A DNA stretch of 33,708 nt from Ilumatobacter sp. (GTDB lineage: Bacteria; Actinomycetota; Acidimicrobiia; Acidimicrobiales; Ilumatobacteraceae), in contig NZ_JASJCS010000022.1 of NCBI RefSeq assembly GCF_030065885.1, forward strand, positions 1 through 33,708, given 5' to 3'. Each line of letters starts with the position of its first letter. The stretch's first letter is position 1. This document shows positions 1 through 8,251 of this stretch, piece by piece. Under the pieces are notes generated by a model, which saw nothing but the letters and a program-made list of their open reading frames with translations, was not told the origin of the DNA and ran no database searches. The translations under genes were made by a program, and so were the position numbers.

Positions 1-1
1 C

Positions 2-1108
2 GCCGTCCCCGAAGCGCGGGCCGTCGGGCGCGGGTCGATCCGCCCGATCGATCGGCTCGACCAGCTCGTCGAGGCGCTCACCGGCGCCGGCCCGTGGCCG
101 ACTCACGACGTGCCGACGACGTCGTTCGTCGAGCCCGACATGCCCGATCTCGCCGACGTCAAGGGGCAGCCGCACGCACGGCTCGCGCTCGAGGTCGCGG
201 CAGCGGGTGGCCACCACCTGCTGTTCGTCGGTCCTCCGGGGTCGGGCAAGACCATGCTCGCCCGCCGGCTGCCCGGACTGCTTCCCGACCTTGATCACGA
301 CGTCGCATTGCACACGACCATGATCCACTCGGCGGCGGGGCTGCAGCTCCCCGGCGGCGGCCTGGTCCAGCGGCCGCCGTTCCGCGCACCCCACCACAGC
401 AGCTCGCTGGGGGCGCTGGTCGGCGGCGGGTCCCACACGATGCGCCCCGGTGAAGCCAGCCTCGCCCACGGCGGCGTGCTGTTCCTCGACGAGATGGGTC
501 AGTTCGCACCCCGCGTGCTCGACTCCCTGCGAGAACCGCTCGAGACCGGTTCGGTCATGGTCGGGCGCGTCGAGAACGACCGGTTGCCGATGCCCGCGCG
601 GTTCCAGTTGATCGGCGCGACGAACCCGTGTGCCTGCGGTGGTGGCGGCCCGGGTGGGTGCGAGTGCGACGAGCGGGTCCGCAACCGTTACGTCGGACGA
701 CTCTCGGGGCCGTTGCTCGACCGCTTCGACCTGCGGGTCGCCGTCCACCGGCCCGATGTCGCCGATCTCCTCGGCGGCCAACCGGGGGAGTCGACGGCCG
801 ACGTGGCGGTTCGGGTGGCCGCGGCCCGCCGCAACGCACTCCGGCGCGGCGGTCGTCTCAACGCCGACCTCGGCGAGCAGCAGCTCGACGAGGTGGCGCC
901 GCTCGACGATGCCGCACACGAGCTGCTGTTCGCCGAGGTCGAACGCGGCCGCTTGACCGGCCGCGGCCTCCACCGCATCCGTCGGGTCGCGCGGACGCTG
1001 TCCGATCTCGCCGGCTACGCCGACGAGGCGGTCGGCGAAGAGCACGTCGCGTCGGCGCTGGGGATGCGGGCGCAGGTCGGGCTCAGCTCGCTGGGCCTGG
1101 CGGCATGA
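2..1108 (+). CDS. comM: ComM/YifB-type Mg-chelatase-like AAA+ ATPase (5' partial)
   Basis: The reading frame is open from the first bases of the window, so the N-terminal part (roughly 130 residues by family length) lies outside; 368 residues are visible. Walker A (GPPGSGKT) is at visible residues 77-84, followed by a Walker B (VLFLDEM), an ATNPCACG segment with clustered cysteines, and the arginine-finger region around GPLLDRFDLRV. The C-terminal Mg-chelatase-like helical domain follows. The family acts in DNA processing, as a hexameric branch-migration helicase in natural transformation where studied. The stop overlaps the dprA start (ATGA), and the ComM-DprA pairing is common in bacteria. 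The family call is secure; a role in DNA uptake in this organism is inference. Confidence 0.93.
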   Translation, partial: AVPEARAVGRGSIRPIDRLDQLVEALTGAGPWPTHDVPTTSFVEPDMPDLADVKGQPHARLALEVAAAGGHHLLFVGPPGSGKTMLARRLPGLLPDLDHDVALHTTMIHSAAGLQLPGGGLVQRPPFRAPHHSSSLGALVGGGSHTMRPGEASLAHGGVLFLDEMGQFAPRVLDSLREPLETGSVMVGRVENDRLPMPARFQLIGATNPCACGGGGPGGCECDERVRNRYVGRLSGPLLDRFDLRVAVHRPDVADLLGGQPGESTADVAVRVAAARRNALRRGGRLNADLGEQQLDEVAPLDDAAHELLFAEVERGRLTGRGLHRIRRVARTLSDLAGYADEAVGEEHVASALGMRAQVGLSSLGLAA

Positions 1109-2220
1109 GCGCGGGTTCGCTGGCGATCCTGGCCGGTCTGCCCGCCATCGGTCCGAAGCGCCTGCGGCTGATGCTCGCCCACCATCGCCCCGACGAGGCG
1201 GTGGCGCTGTTGCGGAGCGGCCGCGCCCTGCACCCGATGGTGCGGCGTGGCGTCGACGCGAACCTGTTCGACCGGTGGCGTGTCGTGGCAGGCGCCGAGC
1301 ATCCCGACGCAGCGGCCGCCCGATGTGCTGCCCTCTCGGTGAACGTCGTGGCACACGGCGACACCGAGTATCCGGCGGTGCTCGTCAACGATCCCGAGGC
1401 GCCGGCCGCCCTGTTCGTCCAGGGCAGCCTCGAGGCACTCCACGGTCGTCGGGTCGGCGTGATCGGTACCCGCAACGCCACGGCGTCCGGCCGGGCGACG
1501 GCCTCCGAGCTCGGCGAGGTGCTCGCCGCCGAGGGGGTCGCGGTCGTCTCCGGGCTCGCGCGCGGCATCGACGGCGCCGCGCACCGTGGTGTTCGTACGT
1601 CGGGCGGTCCGGGTCGGCCGGTGGCCGTCGTCGGCAACGGCGCCGATCGGCCCTATCCGAAGCAGCACGCCGATCTGTGGGCTTGGGTCGCGTCGGCGGG
1701 CGTCGTGATCTCCGAGTGGCCGCCCGGGGTCCAGCCCGACGCCTGGCGGTTCCCGCTCCGCAACCGTGTGTTGGCCGCGCTCTGCGAGGTGCTCGTGGTG
1801 GTCGAGAGTCGCGAGACCGGCGGCAGCCTGATCACCGCCCGTGCGGCCGCCGAGCGGGGCGTCGAGGTCATGGCGGTTCCCGGCTCGCCGCGATGCCGCT
1901 CGTCGGCGGGCACCAACCAGCTGCTCGTCGATGGTGTCGCCCCGGTCACCTCTGCGCTCGACGTGCTCACCATGCTCGGCCTCGATCACCGGCGGCAGGG
2001 GTCGTCGCCGTTCGATCCCCGGCCGGTTCCCCACGGCGTGCAGGCCCGGGTCCTCGACTGGTGCGCCCGCGAGCCCTCGACGCTCGACATGCTCGTCGCC
2101 GGCCTCGACGTACCGGTCGCCGAGGCGGCGCTCGCGGTCGCCCGGCTCGAGCACCAGGGGTGGCTGCTCGAGGCAGGCGGCTGGTTCGAGCCGGCTGGGT
2201 CCCGACTGGCGCCCTCATGA
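1105..2220 (+). CDS. dprA: DNA-processing protein DprA
   Basis: Predicted 371 aa. DprA binds incoming single-stranded DNA and loads RecA. The start ATG at 1105 overlaps the comM stop, which fits translational coupling. An N-terminal helical (SAM-like) region is followed by a Rossmann-type domain from about residue 115 (VGVIGTRNAT), then SGLARGIDGAAHRG and the signature SRETGGSLITARAA near residues 234-248. The glycine-rich turn GTR replaces the more usual GSR. A C-terminal winged-helix-like region covers about residues 312-371. The length is normal for the family. The gene sits between comM and a tyrosine recombinase; this arrangement is widespread, so it does not by itself prove natural competence. 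Confidence 0.95.
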   Translation: MSAGSLAILAGLPAIGPKRLRLMLAHHRPDEAVALLRSGRALHPMVRRGVDANLFDRWRVVAGAEHPDAAAARCAALSVNVVAHGDTEYPAVLVNDPEAPAALFVQGSLEALHGRRVGVIGTRNATASGRATASELGEVLAAEGVAVVSGLARGIDGAAHRGVRTSGGPGRPVAVVGNGADRPYPKQHADLWAWVASAGVVISEWPPGVQPDAWRFPLRNRVLAALCEVLVVVESRETGGSLITARAAAERGVEVMAVPGSPRCRSSAGTNQLLVDGVAPVTSALDVLTMLGLDHRRQGSSPFDPRPVPHGVQARVLDWCAREPSTLDMLVAGLDVPVAEAALAVARLEHQGWLLEAGGWFEPAGSRLAPS

Positions 2221-2225
2221 GCGAA

Positions 2226-2231
2226 TACCGT
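2226..2231 (+). promoter_or_regulatory. Putative -10 box of leaderless xerC-like gene
   Basis: TACCGT ends 7 nt before the ATG at 2239. The same spacing recurs before frr, ispG and mscR. It favours ATG 2239 over the in-frame GTG at 2230, which would lie inside the -10 box. No convincing -35 is seen. Confidence 0.5.
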
Positions 2232-2238
2232 GATCGCC

Positions 2239-3120
2239 ATGGCGGAGCACGGCCACTGGCGCCTCCACGACTTCGAGCGGGCGCACCCGTCGCTGTCCGC
2301 CCGAACGCACGCCGCCTACCAGGCCGACCTCCGGCTCTTCGCGGACTGGGTCGCCAGGTCGCAGATCGACACGCCCGCCGGCGTGACCCGCACCCTCGTG
2401 CGCCGGTACGTCGCCTCGCTGTCGACTCGCGAGTTCGCCCGCCGCAGCATCGCCCGCAAGGCGGCTGCCCTGCGCCGCTACTTCGGGTGGGCCACAGCCG
2501 AGGGGATCGTCGACACCGACCCGACCATCGGCCTGCACGTCAGCGCCGGTTCGGGTCGGCTGCCCCGCGTCCTCGATCGGCGCGAGCTCGATCGGCTGCT
2601 CGAGGGTCCGGTCCCCGACGGCGAGCCGATCTGGCGCAAGTTCCGCGACGACGCGGTGCTCGAGATCCTGTACGGGTCCGGCGTCCGGGTGTCCGAGCTG
2701 TGTTCGCTCGAGCTACACCAGGTCCGCCTGTCCGAGCGGGTGCTGGTGGTGTGGGGCAAGGGCTCCAAAGAGCGCCGCGTGCCGCTCGGCGAACCGGCCG
2801 TGGCAGCGGTCGAGACGTGGCTGCGGGTTCGCGGCGAGGTCGTGCCCGCCGAGATCGGACCGATCCTGTTCGGCAACGAGCGCGGCAAGCCGTTGACGCC
2901 CCGCGACGTTCGGCGCATCCTCGACCGGCGTTCGCCGACGCCGACCCACCCGCACGCCCTGCGGCACACGTTTGCGACGCATCTGCTCGACGGCGGTGCC
3001 GACCTCCGCTCGGTGCAAGAGATGCTCGGCCACTCCGATGTCGCGACCACGCAGCGTTACACTCACGTGAGCCGAGAGCGGCTCCGGGCGGCCTACCGGA
3101 AGAGTCATCCACGCGCATGA
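2239..3120 (+). CDS. xerC: XerC/XerD-like tyrosine recombinase
   Basis: Predicted 293 aa, close to the usual 295-300 for chromosome-dimer-resolving recombinases. It has an N-terminal SAM-like core-binding domain (about residues 1-95) and a C-terminal catalytic domain. The whole catalytic set is visible: R150 (GSGVRVSEL), K174 ([13 protein letters not shown]), H239 and R242 ([12 protein letters not shown]), H265 (LGHSDVATT) and the nucleophile Y274 (RYTHVS). Position between dprA and a sigma factor near rpsB matches XerC in many Gram-positive genomes, so a housekeeping role at a dif site is more likely than integrase function. XerC and XerD cannot be separated from sequence alone. No mobile-element context is visible. 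Confidence 0.9.
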   Translation: MAEHGHWRLHDFERAHPSLSARTHAAYQADLRLFADWVARSQIDTPAGVTRTLVRRYVASLSTREFARRSIARKAAALRRYFGWATAEGIVDTDPTIGLHVSAGSGRLPRVLDRRELDRLLEGPVPDGEPIWRKFRDDAVLEILYGSGVRVSELCSLELHQVRLSERVLVVWGKGSKERRVPLGEPAVAAVETWLRVRGEVVPAEIGPILFGNERGKPLTPRDVRRILDRRSPTPTHPHALRHTFATHLLDGGADLRSVQEMLGHSDVATTQRYTHVSRERLRAAYRKSHPRA

Positions 3121-3878
3121 GCATCGTTCCCGAAGATCCCGACCTCCAGATGCACTGGACGAGGTGGCTGAACCGCAAGAACAACGCGTCCCGGGACCAC
3201 CTCATCGTCCACTACTCGCCGCTCGTCAAGTTCGTCGCCGGTCGCATCGGCGCCGGCCTGCCGAACAGTGTCGATCCGGGCGACCTCGTCAGTTCGGGCG
3301 TGTTCGGGCTGATCGACGCCATCGACCGGTTCGACCCCGAGCGCGGCGTCAAGTTCGAGACGTTCGCAGCGCCCCGCATCCGAGGCGCGATCTACGACGG
3401 GCTGCGCCAGCTCGACTGGGTGCCCCGATCCGTACGCAGCCGTGCCCGTGAGGTCGAGCGAGCGTTCGCCCAGCTCGAGCACGAGTACGGGCGGGCCCCC
3501 ACCGACCCCGAGCTGGCCAAGCAGCTGCACATCAGCGAAGAAGAGCTCGCCCGTTGGCTGGCGTCCATCGCGGCCACCACCATCGGTCCGCTCGATCGCG
3601 CCGTCGCCGCAGGCTACGAGCCCGAGTCGGTCGACTCCGCGGGCATGGAGTCACCGGTCGCCGCCATCGAGGACCGCGAGTTGCGCGACATCATGAAGAG
3701 CGAGATCCTCCGGCTGCCCGAGCGCGAGAAGCTCGTGCTGTCCCTCTACTACGACGAGGGTCTCACCCTCGCGGAGATCGGCGACGTGCTGGGCGTCACC
3801 GAGAGCCGCGTGTCGCAGATCCACACCAAGTCGGTGCTCCACCTGCGGTCGCGCATGACCGCAGCCGGCGTCGGCTGA
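3117..3878 (+). CDS. whiG: WhiG/FliA-type sigma factor
   Basis: Predicted 253 aa. The start ATG at 3117 overlaps the preceding stop (ATGA). Region 2 is clear ([14 protein letters not shown], then [18 protein letters not shown] and [18 protein letters not shown]), as are region 3 (about residues 105-150) and region 4 with its helix-turn-helix ([32 protein letters not shown]). The pattern is that of group-3 sigma factors of the WhiG/FliA class, which drive sporulation genes in Streptomyces or flagellar genes in motile bacteria. whiG lies just before an M23 gene and rpsB in Streptomyces too. No flagellar or sporulation gene is in the window, so the regulon is unknown. Confidence 0.9.
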   Translation: MSIVPEDPDLQMHWTRWLNRKNNASRDHLIVHYSPLVKFVAGRIGAGLPNSVDPGDLVSSGVFGLIDAIDRFDPERGVKFETFAAPRIRGAIYDGLRQLDWVPRSVRSRAREVERAFAQLEHEYGRAPTDPELAKQLHISEEELARWLASIAATTIGPLDRAVAAGYEPESVDSAGMESPVAAIEDRELRDIMKSEILRLPEREKLVLSLYYDEGLTLAEIGDVLGVTESRVSQIHTKSVLHLRSRMTAAGVG

Positions 3879-3935
3879 CCGGCCCCGCCCGCCACTCGGC
3901 CCTCCGGCCCGCTCGCCGATCTCGGCCGCACGCGT

Positions 3936-3950
3936 GCCCGTCGCACGGGC
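3936..3950 (+). other. Short inverted repeat after the sigma factor gene
   Basis: A 6-bp stem (GCCCGT/ACGGGC) with a 3-nt loop lies in the 89-bp gap before the M23-like gene. There is no T-run. It could be a weak terminator or chance in GC-rich DNA. Confidence 0.25.
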
Positions 3951-3967
3951 CCGACGAGAGGTGACCG

Positions 3968-4477
3968 ATGTTTCGACCGATCCAGATCGCGCTCGCGATC
4001 ACCGCGCTGGCCACGCTGGCCCCGTCCACCGCCCACGCCGCTCCGTGCTGGGCGCCGCCCGTGACCGCTCGCGTCACCGATCCCTTCCGTGAGCCGGCGT
4101 GCCGGTGGTGTGCCGGCAACCGCGGCATCGAGTACGGCACTCCACCGGGTACGACCGTGCGGGCGGTGGCCGGTGGCCGCGTGAGCTTCGCCGGCGACGT
4201 GGCGGGCACCACCTACGTGGTGGTGCGGCATCGCGACGGCCTGCGCACCACCTACGGCAACCTGCGCCACACCCACCTCGACGACGGCGACCTCGTGGTG
4301 CGCGGCGCCCGAGTCGGCACGACCGACGGCCGCCTGCACTTCGGCCTTCGCGACGGGTCGCGGTACGTCGACCCGTCGCCCTACCTCGGCCGCTGGATGC
4401 GTCGACCCCGGCTGATCCCGGTCGACGGCAGCCCCGGCCGGCCCTCGCCGCCCGCCACGCTCCGGTGCACGCGCTGA
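3968..4477 (+). CDS. Secreted M23/LytM-like protein, catalytic residues lost
   Basis: Predicted 169 aa. A Shine-Dalgarno-like GAGAGGTGA precedes the ATG. Residues 1-25 form a signal peptide ending near AHA-A, so the protein is exported. The rest resembles a LytM/M23 beta-barrel fold: PPGTTVRAVAGGRVSFAG, then TTYGNL and RLHFGLR with YVDPSPYL. The expected zinc and catalytic residues are mostly replaced. HxxxD is N51-R-G-I-E55, YxHL is Y96-G-N98-L, and HxH is R122-L-H124. This makes it a likely pseudo-peptidase that may bind peptidoglycan or regulate another enzyme. M23 genes next to rpsB are common in actinobacteria. The fold call rests on motif spacing. Confidence 0.75.
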   Translation: MFRPIQIALAITALATLAPSTAHAAPCWAPPVTARVTDPFREPACRWCAGNRGIEYGTPPGTTVRAVAGGRVSFAGDVAGTTYVVVRHRDGLRTTYGNLRHTHLDDGDLVVRGARVGTTDGRLHFGLRDGSRYVDPSPYLGRWMRRPRLIPVDGSPGRPSPPATLRCTR

Positions 4478-4503
4478 GCGGCCGCAATCGGCGTCGCTCC
4501 GGT

Positions 4504-4509
4504 TAGGCT
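4504..4509 (+). promoter_or_regulatory. Putative -10 box of rpsB-tsf
   Basis: TAGGCT lies in the 143-bp gap before rpsB and would give a leader of about 105 nt. No clear -35 is seen. Confidence 0.4.
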
Positions 4510-4555
4510 TGTCCGCTGGCTCAGCGCCCGCTGCGTCACCGACAACGATTCAGCC

Positions 4556-4595
4556 ACCCGTGCCACCTGCGGTCGCTCCGGCGCCCGGCACGGGT
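4556..4595 (+). promoter_or_regulatory. Hairpin in the rpsB leader
   Basis: A perfect 9-bp inverted repeat (ACCCGTGCC / GGCACGGGT) with a 22-nt loop ends about 12 nt before the AAGGAG ribosome-binding site. S2 represses rpsB-tsf through its leader in some bacteria, so this could be such an element. That role is inference; the pairing is seen directly. Confidence 0.4.
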
Positions 4596-4620
4596 CGGAA
4601 ACCGCACAAGGAGAACACTC

Positions 4621-5775
4621 ATGGCCGTCATCAGCATGCGTCAGATGCTGGAAGCGGGTGTCCACTTCGGGCATCAGACCCGTCGCTGGAACCCCAAGAT
4701 GCGGCGCTTCATCTTCGGAGAGCGCAACGGCATCTACATCATCGACCTCGAGCAGACGCTCACGCGGGTCGAAGGCGCCTACGGATTCGTCCGTGACCTC
4801 GTCGCGAACGGCGGCACCGTGCTGTTCGTCGGCACCAAGAAGCAGGCCCAGGACCCGGTGCAGAGCTACGCCGAGAAGGTCGGCATGCCCTACGTCAACG
4901 AGCGCTGGCTCGGCGGCATGCTCACCAACTTCGAGACGATCTCGAAGCGCGTCGGCAAGATGCTCGAGTACGAGCGCATGAAGGCGTCGGGCGAGTTCGA
5001 CGCGATGATCAAGAAGGAGGCGCTGCTGCTCGATCGCGAGCTCGCCAAGCTGCAGCGCAACCTCGGCGGTCTCCGCGACATGAAGCAGCTGCCCGAAGCG
5101 GTCTTCGTCATCGATACGAAGAAGGAGCACATCGCCGTCACCGAGGCGAACAAGCTCGGCATCCCCGTCGTCGCGGTCGTCGACACCAACGTCGACCCCG
5201 ACGTGATCCAGTTCCCGATCCCCGGCAACGACGACGCGATCCGCGCCAACAGCCTGCTCGTCCGGGTCATCGCCGAGGCCGTCGAGGAGGGCCGCTACAT
5301 CGCCTCCCGCCGCCCGAAGGCCACCGCGGCCGAGGACGCGCCCGAGCCGAAGCCCGAGCGCACGCCCGAAGAGGAGGCGGCGTTCGCTCAGGCGCAGGCC
5401 GAGGCCCGTGCCGCTGCTGCCAAGGCCCAGGCCGACCGGGAAGCCCGTCTCGCCGCCAGCAAGTCCAAGCCGGCCGAGGCCGACACGGCAGACGCGGCGC
5501 CCGCCGAGGCCACGCCCGAGCCCGCCGCCGAGGAGAGCGCCGCCGAGGCGAGCGCTCCGGCGTCGTCCGACGATCCGCCGTTCGGCGACGGGTCGCATGC
5601 TCCGCTCGCCGACGACGCGCAGCCCGACGGCTTCCCGATCAAGGGCAACGCCGACTCGAGGCTGTACCACACCCCCGACAGCCCGTTCTACGGCCGCACC
5701 AAGGCCGAGGTCTGGTTCGCCTCCGAGGAGGCCGCCGAAGCTGCCGGGTTCTCCAAGCCGGCGAGCCAGCAGTAA
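4621..5775 (+). CDS. rpsB: Ribosomal protein S2 with a long C-terminal extension
   Basis: Predicted 384 aa, against about 230-300 for typical S2. Residues 1 to about 228 are normal S2 ([60 protein letters not shown]). A linker of about 110 residues rich in Ala, Pro and Glu follows. Residues 338-380 then form a compact conserved-looking unit with [28 protein letters not shown] and AAEAAGF. That tail resembles the small IKGN...YH...Y..T domain that I recall being called 'sunset' in databases. It may tether another factor or face solvent on the 30S subunit. A ribosome-binding site (AAGGAG) precedes the ATG, and tsf follows as usual. Confidence 0.97.
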   Translation: MAVISMRQMLEAGVHFGHQTRRWNPKMRRFIFGERNGIYIIDLEQTLTRVEGAYGFVRDLVANGGTVLFVGTKKQAQDPVQSYAEKVGMPYVNERWLGGMLTNFETISKRVGKMLEYERMKASGEFDAMIKKEALLLDRELAKLQRNLGGLRDMKQLPEAVFVIDTKKEHIAVTEANKLGIPVVAVVDTNVDPDVIQFPIPGNDDAIRANSLLVRVIAEAVEEGRYIASRRPKATAAEDAPEPKPERTPEEEAAFAQAQAEARAAAAKAQADREARLAASKSKPAEADTADAAPAEATPEPAAEESAAEASAPASSDDPPFGDGSHAPLADDAQPDGFPIKGNADSRLYHTPDSPFYGRTKAEVWFASEEAAEAAGFSKPASQQ

Positions 5776-5820
5776 CAGCGAGCGTCGACGCAGAACACGA
5801 ACGAAGGAAGACCGACCCCC

Positions 5821-6609
5821 ATGTCATTCACCGCCCAAGATGTGAAGGCCCTGCGCGAGAGCACCGGCGCGGGCATGATGGACTGCAAGAAGGCCCTCGA
5901 GGAGACCGGCGGCGACCTCGAGGCCGCCAAGCAGCTCCTCCGCGAGAAGGGCCTCGCCGCCAGCGCCAAGCGCGACGACCGCGACAGCAACCAGGGTGTC
6001 GTCGCGGTCAAGGTCGACGGCGACGTCGGTGCGATGGTGTTGCTGAAGAGCGAGACCGACTTCGTCGCCGGCAGCGACCAGTTCAAGGCCGAGGCGGCGG
6101 CGCTCGTCGACCTGGTCGCCGCGAAGGGCGCCGAGGCCGTCGCCGACCGGGCGGCCGACCTCGAGGAGCTGAAGATCACCCTGAAGGAGAAGATCGAGCT
6201 GGGCGACATCGTGCACATGGCGGCAGGGGACGGCAACGTCATCGGCCACTACGAGCACGTGCAGGGCGGCCGTGGTGTCAACGGGGTCCTCGTCGAGGTC
6301 GCCGGCGGCAGCGACGAGCTCGCTCACGACATCGCGGTCCACATCGCCTTCGCCCGCCCGAAGTACCTCACGCGTGACGACGTCCCCGCCGACGTCGTCG
6401 AAGCCGAGCGACAGACGCTCGAGACGATGACGCTCAACGAGGGCAAGCCCGAGCAAGCTGTCCCGAAGATCGTCGAGGGTCGCCTCAACGGATTCTTCAA
6501 GGACGTCTGCCTCCTCGAGCAGCCGTACGCGAAGGACGACAAGCAGTCGATCGCGCAGTTCGTCGGCGACGCCTCGATCATCCGCTTCGCCCAAACCGAG
6601 ATCGGCTGA
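5821..6609 (+). CDS. tsf: Elongation factor Ts
   Basis: Predicted 262 aa, the nucleotide exchange factor for EF-Tu in translation. The N-terminal UBA-like domain is clear (VKALRESTGAGMMDCKKALE), followed by the EF-Tu-contacting core with SETDFVA and two dimerisation-type subdomains (HIAFARPKYLTRDDVP, GRLNGFFKDVCLLEQPY). A GGAAG lies upstream of the ATG. It follows rpsB by 45 bp, the standard order. The TGA stop is embedded in the left end of a 110-bp hairpin repeat, so the 3' end of this message is expected to be strongly structured. Confidence 0.97.
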   Translation: MSFTAQDVKALRESTGAGMMDCKKALEETGGDLEAAKQLLREKGLAASAKRDDRDSNQGVVAVKVDGDVGAMVLLKSETDFVAGSDQFKAEAAALVDLVAAKGAEAVADRAADLEELKITLKEKIELGDIVHMAAGDGNVIGHYEHVQGGRGVNGVLVEVAGGSDELAHDIAVHIAFARPKYLTRDDVPADVVEAERQTLETMTLNEGKPEQAVPKIVEGRLNGFFKDVCLLEQPYAKDDKQSIAQFVGDASIIRFAQTEIG

Positions 6610-6715
6610 GGCGGGCCGGTTCGTTCGAGCGCGGCGTTCCGTCTCGCCGCTCGTTGCCGCCAGGCAACGAGGGGCTCACCGCGCCTTGCGCTCCAACGAA
6701 CCGATCCCGCCTCAG
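6606..6715 (+). repeat. 110-bp structured hairpin repeat, copy 1 (after tsf)
   Basis: The element starts at the last base before the tsf stop codon. Its outer arms pair as CTGAGGCGGG/CCCGCCTCAG, GGTTCGTT/AACGAACC and GAGCGC/GCGCTC, with small internal loops. A GGCG/CGCC step then continues the stem past a two-base TT bulge. Inside is a perfect 9-bp hairpin (CTCGTTGCC, GCCA loop, GGCAACGAG, 6650-6671). The core 6631-6658 matches copy 2 (12176-12203) at 27 of 28 positions, while the outer arms differ but remain complementary. It may be a REP/MITE-like element or a structured RNA. No nearby transposase is seen. Confidence 0.8.
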
Positions 6716-6837
6716 GGAGACGATCTGGGCGGCGCCTACCGAGCTTGCCCGCCTTGCGGCGGGCTCGCCCACCGTAGGCCCTTCTTCTCGCGTCCGATGG
6801 AGGAGCGGCGCGTTCGGAGCCGCAGGGCGCGCTCTGG

Positions 6838-6843
6838 CAGACT
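6838..6843 (+). promoter_or_regulatory. Putative -10 box of leaderless pyrH
   Basis: CAGACT ends 8 nt before the GTG at 6852. The same 8-nt spacing precedes the GTG starts of manA, nucS and cysQ on the other strand. The first base departs from TANNNT. Confidence 0.4.
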
Positions 6844-6851
6844 GACGGCTC

Positions 6852-7595
6852 GTGAGCGACGACGTGCCCGACCAGCCGACCCCTCGCTGGAAGCGCATCG
6901 TCTTCAAGCCATCGGGTGAGGCGATGGCCGGGCCGTCCGGTCGTGGCCTCGACGGCCCGACGCTCGACCAGACCGCCGCGGAGATCATCGACATCCGGCA
7001 GAACCTCGGTGTCGACGTCGCCGTCGTCGTCGGCGGTGGCAACTTCTGGCGTGGCCGAACCGGCGCGATGGAGGGCATGGACGCCACCCAGAGCGATCAC
7101 ATCGGCATGCTCGGCACCGTCATGAACGCCCTGGCGCTGCAGGACGCGCTCGAACGCCGCGGCCAGCCGACCCGGGTGCAATCGGCGATCGAGATGCCGC
7201 GCATCGCCGAGCCGTACATCCGCCGGCGGGCGATGCGCCACCTCGAGAAGGGCCGCGTCGTCATCTTCGCCGCCGGCACCGGCAACCCGTTCTTCACCAC
7301 CGACACCGCCGCCGCGCTGCGCGCCGCCGAGATCGAGGCGGGTGCGCTCCTCAAGGGGACGCACTCGGGTGTCGACGGCGTCTACGACGCCGACCCGCGC
7401 ACGAACACCGACGCCAAGAAGTACGACGAGATCGCCTACATGGACGTCATGAACAAGAACCTCAAGGTGATGGATGCCACCGCGATCGCGTTCTGTCGCG
7501 ACAACGACATCCCGATCGTGGTGTTCGACATGTCGGCCGATCACGCATTGCGCAGCATCCTGACCGGCGGGCACGTCGGCACGATCGTCCAGTAG
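6852..7595 (+). CDS. pyrH: Uridylate kinase (UMP kinase)
   Basis: Predicted 247 aa, starting at GTG. It makes UDP from UMP with ATP in pyrimidine nucleotide synthesis. The amino-acid-kinase fold is clear: a nucleotide-binding segment at K19-P-S-G-E23, [57 protein letters not shown] and [21 protein letters not shown]. The first motif is KPSGE where nearly all relatives have KLSGE, an unusual proline next to the ATP-contacting lysine. Position between tsf and frr is the standard order. The 3' end is followed by 71 bp before frr. Confidence 0.96.
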   Translation: MSDDVPDQPTPRWKRIVFKPSGEAMAGPSGRGLDGPTLDQTAAEIIDIRQNLGVDVAVVVGGGNFWRGRTGAMEGMDATQSDHIGMLGTVMNALALQDALERRGQPTRVQSAIEMPRIAEPYIRRRAMRHLEKGRVVIFAAGTGNPFFTTDTAAALRAAEIEAGALLKGTHSGVDGVYDADPRTNTDAKKYDEIAYMDVMNKNLKVMDATAIAFCRDNDIPIVVFDMSADHALRSILTGGHVGTIVQ

Positions 7596-7653
7596 ACCAC
7601 GGCGAGTCGGCGCCCGCGTCGGGCGTATCTCCGCTGTTCCGGCCGGGCATGGT

Positions 7654-7659
7654 TACGCT
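7654..7659 (+). promoter_or_regulatory. Putative -10 box of leaderless frr
   Basis: TACGCT ends 7 nt before ATG 7667. It lies downstream of the alternative in-frame ATG at 7649, which argues against that upstream start. Confidence 0.5.
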
Positions 7660-7666
7660 GGACCCG

Positions 7667-8224
7667 ATGATCGACGAAACCATGCTCGACGCCATGGAGA
7701 AGATGGACAAGGCGGTCGAGCACACACAGACGCAGTTCTCGACCGTTCGTACCGGCCGAGCGGCGCCGGCACTGGTCGAACGACTCAACGTCGAGTACTA
7801 CGGTGCCCCGGTCCCGCTGCAACAGCTGGCCGCCATCCAGGTGCCCGAGGCGAGGATGCTGCTCATCAAGCCGCACGACACCGGCGCGCTCGCCGGCATC
7901 GAGAAGGCGATCCGCGACAGCGACCTCGGCGTCGCCCCCAACAACGACGGCGTGGTGATCCGCCTGAACTTCCCCTCGCTGACCGAGGAGCGACGTCGCG
8001 AGTACGTCAAGGTGGTCAAGCACATGGCGGAGGAGGGCCGCATCGCGGTCCGCAACATCCGCCGGGACGCTCGCAAGCACATGGAGCACGCCGAGAAGGA
8101 CGGTGAGATCTCCGCCGATGAGCTCGACCGTGCCGAGAAAGAGCTCGAGAAGGTGACGCACGACCACGTCGAGCGCATCGACCGCGCCCTCGGCAACAAG
8201 GAAGAGGAGCTGCTCGAGGTCTGA
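7667..8224 (+). CDS. frr: Ribosome recycling factor
   Basis: Predicted 185 aa, exactly the common length of RRF, when begun at ATG 7667 (MIDETML, like other RRFs). An in-frame ATG at 7649 would add six residues but puts the putative -10 box inside the gene. RRF splits post-termination ribosomes with EF-G. Motifs include FSTVRTGRAAPALVE, IEKAIRDSDLGVAPNNDG, IRLNFPSLTEERRREYVKVV and the hinge region VRNIRRDARKHM. The triple-helix bundle is complete. It lies between pyrH and cdsA in the conserved cluster. Confidence 0.96.
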   Translation: MIDETMLDAMEKMDKAVEHTQTQFSTVRTGRAAPALVERLNVEYYGAPVPLQQLAAIQVPEARMLLIKPHDTGALAGIEKAIRDSDLGVAPNNDGVVIRLNFPSLTEERRREYVKVVKHMAEEGRIAVRNIRRDARKHMEHAEKDGEISADELDRAEKELEKVTHDHVERIDRALGNKEEELLEV

Positions 8225-8251
8225 GGTGCGGGCCGAGGGGAAAGGACATCG

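Noticed and set aside
1275-3116. Upstream extension of the WhiG-type sigma factor frame
   Set aside because: The frame stays open through dprA and xerC, but the residues there are Arg/Pro-rich shadow. Sigma homology starts right after ATG 3117.
3931-3967. Rho-independent terminator after the sigma factor
   Set aside because: The 6-bp stem has no following T-tract; kept only as a low-confidence inverted repeat.
6606-6715. Hairpin repeat as a tRNA or other known RNA gene
   Set aside because: Although cloverleaf-like, it lacks a proper acceptor stem, anticodon arm spacing and T-loop consensus, and the second copy does not fit either.
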